The position numbers were made by a program, and so were the translations under genes. The notes beneath the pieces are model-generated. The model was given only the letters and a program-made list of their open reading frames with translations, was not told the origin of the DNA and did not search any database. This document shows positions 1 through 5,655 of a stretch of DNA of 5,655 bases, one piece after another. Numbering within the stretch: position 1 is the first letter of the stretch; the number at the start of each line of letters is the position of its first letter. Source of the DNA: an uncultured Flavobacterium sp. (GTDB lineage: Bacteria > Bacteroidota > Bacteroidia > Flavobacteriales > Flavobacteriaceae); contig NZ_CALBSN010000180.1 in NCBI RefSeq assembly GCF_937967675.1, forward strand, positions 1-5,655. Reading direction: 5' to 3'.

Positions 1-329
1 GTTTTTTCTGGCCATTCAATAAAACACCAATTGTCAGAATAAAAATATTCGTCTAATCCCATATCATAACCTTCTTCTTCTGAATTTAAACGATATAAAT
101 CAAAGTGATACACCGTTTCGCCTTCAAAAGTTCTGTATTCGTTTACTAAAGAAAATGTTGGGCTACTTGAATTATCTTTTACGCCTAATTCTTTTACCAA
201 TTCTTTAATTAAAGTCGTTTTTCCGGCACCCATTTGGGCATGAAACGTGATGATTTTCTTTAACGAAGGTGTAGCAAGAATCTGTTTTGCAATGGCATTT
301 ATTTCTTCCAAACTGTAAATTACGGTCAT
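1..329 (-). CDS. tsaE: TsaE, ATPase of the tRNA t6A modification complex (3' end cut by window edge)
   Basis: TsaE (YjeE family) is the small cytoplasmic ATPase that works with TsaB and TsaD to make N6-threonylcarbamoyladenosine at position 37 of ANN-decoding tRNAs. I translated it from the ATG at 327-329; 109 full codons are visible of a family usually about 135-160 aa, so the C-terminus lies outside the window. Seen in order: a P-loop HAQMGAGKTT (residues 30-39), the family motif SPTFSLVNEY (56-65), HFDLYRL (75-81, with the conserved Asp77) and FIEWPEK (103-109). The first P-loop position is Ala31 rather than the usual Gly, but the GKT core is intact. It lies 48 bp downstream of porX on the same strand, with no terminator-like hairpin between them, so co-transcription is likely. 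There is no Shine-Dalgarno site before the ATG. Identification is secure from the motif set; the operon link is inference. Confidence 0.95.
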   Translation of the reverse strand, partial: MTVIYSLEEINAIAKQILATPSLKKIITFHAQMGAGKTTLIKELVKELGVKDNSSSPTFSLVNEYRTFEGETVYHFDLYRLNSEEEGYDMGLDEYFYSDNWCFIEWPEK

Positions 330-344
330 ACTAAATTTTACTTT

Positions 345-376
345 TACTGAACACTTTTGACTGAATACTGAACACT
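345..376. repeat. Short direct repeat in the porX-tsaE gap
   Basis: The 11-mer tactgaacact occurs at 345-355 and again at 366-376, exactly 21 bp apart. A third copy of its core actgaa lies between them at 360-365. Together they fill most of the 48-bp spacer between the porX stop codon and the tsaE start. No good hairpin forms, so it does not look like a terminator. It resembles a short degenerate repeat tract; its function is unknown. Confidence 0.6.
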
Positions 377-377
377 A

Positions 378-1931
378 TTACCTCGGCTCTAAAACTAAGA
401 ATGGAATCACCATTTCTTCTAACGAAATTCCACCGTGTTGATAAGTATTTCGGTAATAACTCACATAATGATTGTAGTTATTTACGTAAGCCAAAAATAA
501 ATCGTTTTTCGCAAAAATAAAAGAGCTACTCATGTTTAGTGCTGGTAATCCAATTTTCTTCGGATCTTTCACAGCATAAACATCTTTGTCTTCATAAGTT
601 AAACTTCTTCCTGTTTTATAGCGAAGATTCAAACTCGTATTTTTATCACCGATAACTTTCGACGGATTTTTACAATTAATCGTTCCGTGGTCAGTGGTTA
701 TAATTAATTTAAAACCAAGTTGTTGTGCTTGTTGAATCATATCCAAAAGTGGAGAATTCTTGAACCAACTTGCCGTTAAAGAACGATATGCTTTATCGTT
801 TGAAGCCAATTCTTTCACTACATCCATTTCAGTTTTAGCGTGCGATAACATATCTACGAAATTATAAACTATCGTAGTCAAATCGTTGTTTTTTAATGAT
901 TTGAAATTATCTGCTAATTTTTTTCCCGAAGCAAAATTGGTAATCTTATAATATTCTTGTTTGATGTTTAATCCCAAACGTTTTAATTGTTCTGTTAAAA
1001 ATTCGCCTTCGAACAGATTTTTACCACCTTCATCAGGATCGTTTTTCCAATATTGTGGAAATTTCTTTTCCATTTCCAACGGAGTTAATCCCGAGAAAAT
1101 AGCATTACGCGCATATTGAGTTGCCGTTGGCAGAATAGAGAAGTAGCTCACTTCTTTTTCTAATTTGTAGTGATTGTTTACCACACTTTCAAACGCTTTC
1201 CATTGGTCGTAACGTAAGTTATCAATGACAATGAATAAAATTGGTTTATCTTTTTTACGGATTTCAGGAGCTACTAATTCACCAAAAATTTCATGAGAAA
1301 GTATTGGTTTATCTGCTTTTGGTTGGAACCAATCTTCATAATTACGTTCGATGAATTTTCCAAATTGCACATTCGCTTCGGTTTTTTGACTTTCTAAGAT
1401 TTCTACCATGCTTTGGTCTTCGATGTTTTCCAACTCAAGTTCCCAAAACAACAGTTTTTTATACAATTCTACCCAATCTTCATAGGTACGAACTATTGCC
1501 ATATCCATCGCAATTTTTCTGAATTCTTTCTGATAATCCAAAGTTGTTTTTTCGGAAATCAAGCGCGAATGGTCTAAATTCTTCTTTAAACTCAATAAAA
1601 TCTGGTTTGGATTCACAGGTTTTATCAAATAATCGGCAATTTTAGAACCGATGGCTTCTTCCATAATATATTCTTCTTCACTTTTGGTAATCATAATCAC
1701 CGGAACCGAAGATTTCTTTTCTTTTAATTCAGATAAAGTTTCCAAACCACTTAAACCTGGCATATTTTCATCTAAGAAAACAATATCGAAATTATTTTCT
1801 TCGAACAAATCGATAGCGTCTTGTCCGTTATTGCAAGTGGTTACGTGATAGTTTTTCTTTTCTAAAAACAAGATATGGGGTTTTAATAAATCAATTTCAT
1901 CGTCTACCCAAAGTATTTTTATCTGACTCAT
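378..1931 (-). CDS. porX: PorX-type response regulator with PglZ phosphodiesterase-like domain
   Basis: PorX is the cytoplasmic response regulator that, with the histidine kinase PorY, controls genes of the type IX secretion system and gliding in Bacteroidota. Residues 1-120 form a receiver domain with the acidic pair Asp10-Asp11, phospho-acceptor Asp54 in FLDENMPG, switch Thr82 and Lys104 in IKP. Residues about 125-225 are a helical linker. Residues about 228-517 are a PglZ/alkaline-phosphatase-like domain with likely zinc and catalytic residues Asp237 (IVIDNLR), Thr271 (PTATQYAR), Asp360 and His364 (NFVDMLSH), Asp414-His415 (TTDHGT) and His499 (QHGG). Family work describes this domain as a zinc phosphodiesterase acting on oligonucleotides; the residue assignments are my motif matching. 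Length is close to the family norm and every key residue is present, so it should be functional. The ATG at 1929-1931 leads directly into the receiver domain's first strand. tsaE follows on the same strand; an HD phosphohydrolase gene is divergent. porY is not in the window. Confidence 0.95.
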   Translation of the reverse strand: MSQIKILWVDDEIDLLKPHILFLEKKNYHVTTCNNGQDAIDLFEENNFDIVFLDENMPGLSGLETLSELKEKKSSVPVIMITKSEEEYIMEEAIGSKIADYLIKPVNPNQILLSLKKNLDHSRLISEKTTLDYQKEFRKIAMDMAIVRTYEDWVELYKKLLFWELELENIEDQSMVEILESQKTEANVQFGKFIERNYEDWFQPKADKPILSHEIFGELVAPEIRKKDKPILFIVIDNLRYDQWKAFESVVNNHYKLEKEVSYFSILPTATQYARNAIFSGLTPLEMEKKFPQYWKNDPDEGGKNLFEGEFLTEQLKRLGLNIKQEYYKITNFASGKKLADNFKSLKNNDLTTIVYNFVDMLSHAKTEMDVVKELASNDKAYRSLTASWFKNSPLLDMIQQAQQLGFKLIITTDHGTINCKNPSKVIGDKNTSLNLRYKTGRSLTYEDKDVYAVKDPKKIGLPALNMSSSFIFAKNDLFLAYVNNYNHYVSYYRNTYQHGGISLEEMVIPFLVLEPR

Positions 1932-2012
1932 ATTTCTTAATTTGTGTGCAAGTTACTATTTATTAAACGAGGTTTGTATTAAATATTGTATAAAATTTTG
2001 AATTCTTTTTAA

Positions 2013-2035
2013 CGATTTCATTTTGTAAAAAATCG
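2013..2035. repeat. Inverted repeat beside the HD gene promoter, possible operator
   Basis: cgattt at 2013-2018 is matched by its reverse complement aaatcg at 2030-2035, with an 11-bp spacer. The right half ends one base before the predicted -7 box at 2037-2044, so a protein bound here would overlap the region polymerase contacts. It lies in the divergent spacer and could affect either gene. Six-base arms in AT-rich DNA can arise by chance, so the operator idea is weak inference. Confidence 0.25.
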
Positions 2036-2036
2036 C

Positions 2037-2044
2037 TACATTTG
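2037..2044 (+). promoter_or_regulatory. Predicted -7 promoter box for the HD phosphohydrolase gene
   Basis: tacatttg matches the Bacteroidota -7 consensus TAnnTTTG at every fixed position. It places the transcript start near 2049-2052 and gives a leader of only about 12-15 bases before the GTG at 2064. A -33 TTTG at the usual spacing is not clear: the nearest TTTG (2022-2025) is only 11 bp upstream, which is too close. The call rests on the -7 box and its position. Confidence 0.5.
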
Positions 2045-2063
2045 TTACTAAAATTATCAAATT

Positions 2064-3299
2064 GTGAGCCAAACCAACAAACTCAAAATATTTAACGATC
2101 CTATTTATGGTTTTATTACCATTCCCAATAGTTTAATTTATGATTTAATTCAGCATCCTTACTTTCAACGTTTACGAAGAATTTCCCAAATGGGAATGTC
2201 GTATTTGGTGTATCCAGGAGCGCATCACACGCGTTTTCATCATGCGTTGGGTTGTATGCATATTATGCAAAAAGCGGTTCAAACCTTGCAATTTAAAGGT
2301 GTTTCTATTTCGGAAGAAGAAGAAAATGCGCTGTATATTGCGATTTTGTTGCATGATATTGGTCACGGACCCTACAGTCACGCTATGGAGCATAGTATTG
2401 TGGAAGAAGTGCATCATGAAGAATTATCGTTGTTGTTCATGGAGCAATTGAATATAGAGTTTAAGGGAAAATTAGGCTTGGCAATCCAAGTTTTTAAGGG
2501 AGAATATCATAGAAAATTCATGTTGCAATTGATTTCAAGTCAGTTGGATATGGATAGAATGGATTACCTAAAACGCGATAGTTTTTACAGCGGTGTAGCC
2601 GAAGGTAACATCAACAGCGAACGTTTAATCCAAATGATGAATGTTCAAAATGATTATTTGGTTATCGAAGAAAAAGGAATTTATTCGGTTGAAAAGTTTT
2701 TGGTGGCTAGAAGATTGATGTATTGGCAAGCGTATTTGCACAAAACTAGTGTTGTTGCGGAATTAATCTTGACCAAAATTTTAAAGCGTGCCAAAGAATT
2801 AACTCAAAAAGGAATTGTTTTGCCATGTAGCGAACCGTTGCAATTCTTTTTACAAAACAAAATTTCCTTGGCTGATTTCGATAAAAGTGTTTTAGATAAG
2901 TTTTCGTATTTAGATGATTATGATGTTTTAGGTGCGATAAAAGTTTGGCAATTTCATGATGATTTTGTGTTACAATCACTTTGCCGAATGATACTTAATC
3001 GTGATTTACTAAAGATTCAAATGAGTGATGATAAACCTAACAAAGAGAACCTGTTAGCTTTTAAAGATAAATATGTTTCAATTACTGGTATTTCTGATAA
3101 AGAAGCAGATTATTTTGTATTCAAAGGCAAGTTGAAAAATCAAGCCTACAGCAAGTCAAGTGAGCCTATCCGAATTTTGAAAAAGGATAAAACCATTGAA
3201 GATGTAGTGGAAGCATCAGACCAATTGCATTTAAAAGCTTTATCAAAACCCGTTACAAAATATTTTATTTGTTTTCCAAAAGTCTTGTTAGAACGTTAA
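2064..3299 (+). CDS. HD-domain phosphohydrolase, SAMHD1/dGTPase-like
   Basis: This belongs to the HD phosphohydrolase group related to SAMHD1 and bacterial dNTPases, metal enzymes that remove triphosphate from (d)NTPs. The metal-binding set is complete: His60 in HTRFHHALG (55-63), His97-Asp98 in LLHDIGHGPYSH (95-106), and Asp164 in the LDMDRMDYLKRD stretch (161-172), which aligns with Asp311 of human SAMHD1. His101, His106 and His118 also match positions conserved near the active site. Residues about 1-220 hold the catalytic domain; about 220-411 is a less conserved C-terminal region with no recognised motif. There is no signal peptide, so it is cytoplasmic. The frame is closed upstream by a stop at 2049-2051, so the start must lie between it and the conserved KLKIFNDPIYGF; GTG at 2064 is the only standard choice. 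Its length is normal for the group. lpxD starts 77 bp downstream. Family is secure; substrate, metal and any allosteric activator are unknown. Confidence 0.9.
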   Translation: MSQTNKLKIFNDPIYGFITIPNSLIYDLIQHPYFQRLRRISQMGMSYLVYPGAHHTRFHHALGCMHIMQKAVQTLQFKGVSISEEEENALYIAILLHDIGHGPYSHAMEHSIVEEVHHEELSLLFMEQLNIEFKGKLGLAIQVFKGEYHRKFMLQLISSQLDMDRMDYLKRDSFYSGVAEGNINSERLIQMMNVQNDYLVIEEKGIYSVEKFLVARRLMYWQAYLHKTSVVAELILTKILKRAKELTQKGIVLPCSEPLQFFLQNKISLADFDKSVLDKFSYLDDYDVLGAIKVWQFHDDFVLQSLCRMILNRDLLKIQMSDDKPNKENLLAFKDKYVSITGISDKEADYFVFKGKLKNQAYSKSSEPIRILKKDKTIEDVVEASDQLHLKALSKPVTKYFICFPKVLLER

Positions 3300-3317
3300 C
3301 ATTTTAATTAAATTTTA

Positions 3318-3325
3318 TATTTTTG
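3318..3325 (+). promoter_or_regulatory. Predicted -7 promoter box upstream of lpxD
   Basis: tatttttg fits TAnnTTTG exactly and lies in the 77-bp gap after the HD gene. A start near 3330 would give lpxD a leader of about 45 bases. No convincing -33 TTG is seen; gttaac at 3295-3300 sits at about the right spacing but is a poor match. In AT-rich DNA this box has some chance of being accidental. If real, the lpxD-lpxC/fabZ unit can be transcribed independently of the HD gene. Confidence 0.45.
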
Positions 3326-3376
3326 CCAAGATGAAGTGGTTTCATGTGGTCTGATTAAATCGAATAAATTAAATAA

Positions 3377-4390
3377 ATGAAGTTTACAGCAGCTCAAATA
3401 GCAGGAATTTTACAAGGCGAAGTGGTAGGTAATCCTGAAGCGGAAGTCTACAAATTGGCTAAAATAGAAGAAGGAACAGAAGGTTCTTTAACTTTTCTTG
3501 CTAATCCTAAATACATAAATCATATTTATTCTACTCAAGCAACAGTTACAATTGTTAATAACACCTTTGAGCCTGAACAAGAAATTTCTACAACTCTTAT
3601 AAAAGTTGAAGATGCATATAAAGCGTTTTCTCAACTTTTAGAGTATTACAATCAAGTAAAATTGATGAAATCAGGAATTGAGCAACCTTCTGTTATTTCT
3701 GAAGGAGTTACTTATGGTTCAGATTTATATCTGGGTAGTTTTTGCTATATTGGTAAAAATGTAGTTATTGGCAACAATGTGAAAATTTATCCTAATAGTT
3801 TTATTGGTGATAATGTAATTATTGGTGATGGTTGCGTTTTCTTTGCAGGAGTAAGAATTTATTCAGAAACGGTAATTGGTAACAATTGTACGATTCATTC
3901 GGGAACTATTGTAGGTTCTGATGGATTTGGATTTGCACCTCAAGAAGACGGAACTTACAAAAAAGTACCACAAATAGGTAATGTTATCATAGAAGATGAT
4001 GTAGAAATCGGAGCTTGTTCTACAATCGATAGAGCTACTTTAGGTTCAACAATAATAAGAAAAGGAGTCAAACTTGATAATCATATTCAAGTAGCTCATA
4101 ATGTTGAAATTGGCGAAAATACAGTAATTGCTTCTCAAACAGGAATTGCGGGTTCTACAAAAATTGGCAAAAATTGTATGATTGGTGGTCAAGTAGGAAT
4201 TGTTGGGCATATTACAATTGGTAATAATGTTAAAATTCAAGCACAATCAGGAATAGGTAAAAGCTTAGGAGATGGTGAAGTAGTTCAAGGAAGCCCAGCC
4301 TTCAATTATGGTGATTTTGCTAAGTCTTTTGTTCATTTTAGAAATTTACCTAAAATTGTTGCAGATATCGAAAATTTAAAAAAACAATAA
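3377..4390 (+). CDS. lpxD: LpxD, UDP-3-O-(3-hydroxyacyl)glucosamine N-acyltransferase
   Basis: LpxD performs the third step of lipid A synthesis in the cytoplasm, moving a 3-hydroxyacyl chain from acyl carrier protein to the 2-amino group of UDP-3-O-acyl-glucosamine, the product of LpxC. Residues 1-100 are the N-terminal uridine-binding domain, including SLTFLANPKY (37-46). Residues about 105-300 are hexapeptide repeats of a left-handed beta helix, seen as repeated IG-[ND]-[ND]-x-[VC] units. The likely catalytic base is His241 in NHIQVAHNVEIG, matching His239 of E. coli, and His278 in GIVGH matches E. coli His276. Residues 311-337 form a C-terminal helix suited to acyl carrier protein contact. 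The enzyme is a trimer in characterised homologues. Length is normal for the family. The ATG at 3377 follows an A/T-rich leader with no Shine-Dalgarno, as expected in this phylum. lpxC/fabZ follows after 21 bp, so the two are almost certainly one operon. Confidence 0.97.
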   Translation: MKFTAAQIAGILQGEVVGNPEAEVYKLAKIEEGTEGSLTFLANPKYINHIYSTQATVTIVNNTFEPEQEISTTLIKVEDAYKAFSQLLEYYNQVKLMKSGIEQPSVISEGVTYGSDLYLGSFCYIGKNVVIGNNVKIYPNSFIGDNVIIGDGCVFFAGVRIYSETVIGNNCTIHSGTIVGSDGFGFAPQEDGTYKKVPQIGNVIIEDDVEIGACSTIDRATLGSTIIRKGVKLDNHIQVAHNVEIGENTVIASQTGIAGSTKIGKNCMIGGQVGIVGHITIGNNVKIQAQSGIGKSLGDGEVVQGSPAFNYGDFAKSFVHFRNLPKIVADIENLKKQ

Positions 4391-4411
4391 TCCAAAATAA
4401 ATATTATAATC

Positions 4412-5655
4412 ATGGTTAAACAAAAAACCATCGCTAACGAAATTTCCCTAAAAGGTGTTGGACTTCATACTGGGCAAGAGGTTACTATGACATTAAAACC
4501 TGCGCCAGTTAATAATGGTTTTACCTTTGTTAGGGTTGATTTAGAAGGTCAACCTATCATCGAAGCAGATGCTAATTATGTAGTGAATACACAACGTGGT
4601 ACAAATCTTGAAAAAAGAGGCGTTATGATTCAAACACCTGAACATGTTTTGGCTGCTATTGTAGGTAGTGATTTAGATAATATTATTATTGAATTGAACG
4701 CATCTGAACTTCCTATAATGGATGGTTCTTCAAAATATTTTGTAGAAGCTATTGAAAAAGCAGGTATTGTTGATCAAGATGCGGATAGAAAAGTATATGT
4801 AGTTAAGGAGGTTATTTCATATTTAGATGAAGCTACAGGTAGCGAAATTACCGTTATTCCTTCAGATGAATATTGTGTAACTGCTATGGTTGATTTTGGA
4901 ACAAAAGTTTTAGGTACTCAAAATGCAACAATGAAAGGAATCAAAGATTTTAAATCGGAAATTGCAGATTGTAGAACATTTAGTTTTTTACACGAGTTAG
5001 AAGCTTTGTTGAATAATGGGCTAATTAAAGGAGGAGATTTGAATAATGCTATTGTTTATGTGGACAAAGAGATTTCTACAGAAACAATGGAAAATTTGAA
5101 AAAAGCCTTTAATAAAGAAACTATTTCTGTTAAACCAAATGGAATTTTAGATAACTTAACGTTGCATTTTCCTAATGAAGCGGCTCGTCATAAGTTGTTA
5201 GATGTTGTAGGAGATTTATCATTAATCGGAACTCGTATTCAAGGAAAAGTAATTGCAAACAAACCTGGCCATTATGTAAACACCCAGTTTGCAAAAAAAA
5301 TGGCTAAAATTATTAAAGCTGAAGAGCGAAATAATGTTCCTCAATATGACATTAACAAAGAACCCGTATTGGATATTCATGGAATCATGAATTTACTGCC
5401 TCATCGTCCACCATTTTTGTTGGTTGATAAAATTTTAGAATTGACAGATACTCATGTGGTAGGATTAAAAAATGTGACTATGAATGAAGATTTCTTTGTA
5501 GGACATTTTCCAGGAGCACCTGTTATGCCAGGAGTATTACAAATTGAAGCAATGGCTCAAACGGGAGGAATTCTAATTTTGAGCTCAGTTCCAGATCCAG
5601 AAAATTACTTGACTTATTTTATGAAAATCGATAATGTTAAGTTTAAAAATAAAGT
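4412..5655 (+). CDS. lpxC/fabZ: Fused LpxC deacetylase / FabZ dehydratase (3' end cut by window edge)
   Basis: This is a bifunctional protein. LpxC is the zinc deacetylase that makes the committed step of lipid A synthesis on UDP-3-O-acyl-GlcNAc; FabZ dehydrates 3-hydroxyacyl-ACP in fatty acid elongation. The frame opens at ATG 4412 and stays open to the right edge, giving 414 full codons of a protein usually about 460 aa. The LpxC part (about 1-304) shows general base Glu77 and zinc ligand His78 in TPEHVLAA, zinc ligands His260 and Asp264 in RHKLLDVVGDL, and His287 in KPGHYVNTQ. A short polar linker (about 305-318) leads into FabZ (from about 320): LLPHRPPFLLVDKI (328-341), catalytic His365 in GHFPGAPVMPG and Glu379 in LQIEAMAQ, 14 residues apart as in the family. 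There is no stop, frameshift or intergenic sequence between domains, so the fusion is genuine and typical of Bacteroidota. The missing end is the last part of FabZ. It lies 21 bp after lpxD. Confidence 0.97.
   Translation, partial: MVKQKTIANEISLKGVGLHTGQEVTMTLKPAPVNNGFTFVRVDLEGQPIIEADANYVVNTQRGTNLEKRGVMIQTPEHVLAAIVGSDLDNIIIELNASELPIMDGSSKYFVEAIEKAGIVDQDADRKVYVVKEVISYLDEATGSEITVIPSDEYCVTAMVDFGTKVLGTQNATMKGIKDFKSEIADCRTFSFLHELEALLNNGLIKGGDLNNAIVYVDKEISTETMENLKKAFNKETISVKPNGILDNLTLHFPNEAARHKLLDVVGDLSLIGTRIQGKVIANKPGHYVNTQFAKKMAKIIKAEERNNVPQYDINKEPVLDIHGIMNLLPHRPPFLLVDKILELTDTHVVGLKNVTMNEDFFVGHFPGAPVMPGVLQIEAMAQTGGILILSSVPDPENYLTYFMKIDNVKFKNK

Noticed and set aside
1651..1848. A 65-codon plus-strand reading frame opposite porX
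   Set aside because: It is antisense to the conserved receiver domain, is low-complexity Ser/Lys-rich, and has no promoter or homology signal I recognise. It is a shadow of porX.
1946..1955. A -7 box for porX on the minus strand (reads TAACTTG)
   Set aside because: It lacks one T of TAnnTTTG and no TTG lies at the expected distance upstream, so the porX promoter cannot be placed from sequence.
2172..2979. Three 69-81 codon frames overlapping the HD gene on both strands
   Set aside because: They overlap a strongly conserved enzyme in other frames and their translations have no recognisable domain.
378..3299. A phage-defence island, because a PglZ domain (also found in BREX) lies beside a dNTPase-like HD protein
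   Set aside because: The PglZ domain is fused to a receiver domain in PorX architecture, no other BREX or defence genes are present, and both flanks are housekeeping genes (tsaE, lpxD, lpxC/fabZ).
4046..4246. A 66-codon minus-strand frame within lpxD
   Set aside because: It is the antisense of the hexapeptide-repeat region, and its Asn/Ile-rich repetitive look comes from that repeat.
3700..4260. A DNA-level tandem repeat in lpxD with recurrent attggtaataatgt-like words
   Set aside because: These reflect the hexapeptide repeats of the beta-helix protein fold; the copies are irregular in DNA spacing and sequence and need no separate explanation.
4827..5099. Short frames downstream of the two GGAGG runs inside lpxC
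   Set aside because: ATGs at 4827 and 5046 open out-of-frame stretches of only about 17 codons with no recognisable product; the GGAGG words are explained by codons for KEV and KGG in LpxC.

Overview
The window looks like core chromosome from a Bacteroidota member, most likely family Flavobacteriaceae (Flavobacterium or a near relative). The evidence is AT-rich DNA, A-rich start regions without Shine-Dalgarno sites, two matches to the Bacteroidota -7 promoter box TAnnTTTG, a PorX-type regulator (REC plus PglZ/alkaline-phosphatase-like domain), and an LpxC-FabZ fusion gene, which is a hallmark of this phylum. No mobile element, tRNA, rRNA or CRISPR array is visible.

Layout: the left third is on the minus strand. 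porX (517 codons, complete) is followed 48 bp downstream by tsaE, whose 3' end runs off the left edge. A 132-bp divergent spacer then separates porX from a plus-strand run: a SAMHD1-like HD phosphohydrolase with a GTG start (411 aa, complete), a 77-bp gap with a good -7 box, lpxD (337 aa, complete), and after 21 bp the fused lpxC/fabZ gene, which is cut by the right edge partway through the FabZ domain. Both edge genes are open at the window boundary.

How the genes fit together: LpxD and LpxC catalyse neighbouring steps of lipid A synthesis, and FabZ belongs to fatty acid elongation, which competes with lipid A for the same 3-hydroxyacyl-ACP. This block therefore sets the balance between lipid A and membrane phospholipid. 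PorX is the response regulator of type IX secretion, a system that exports proteins, some of them anchored to A-LPS in Porphyromonas. TsaE is the ATPase of the tRNA t6A modification machinery. The HD protein probably hydrolyses (d)NTPs or a related nucleotide; its substrate cannot be read from sequence.

I did not find a clearly novel system. The points most worth a second look are the divergent spacer with an inverted repeat beside a predicted promoter, a short direct repeat between porX and tsaE, a possible leaderless seven-codon reading frame ahead of lpxD, two strong Shine-Dalgarno-like runs inside lpxC, and the adjacency of the HD enzyme to lipid A genes.
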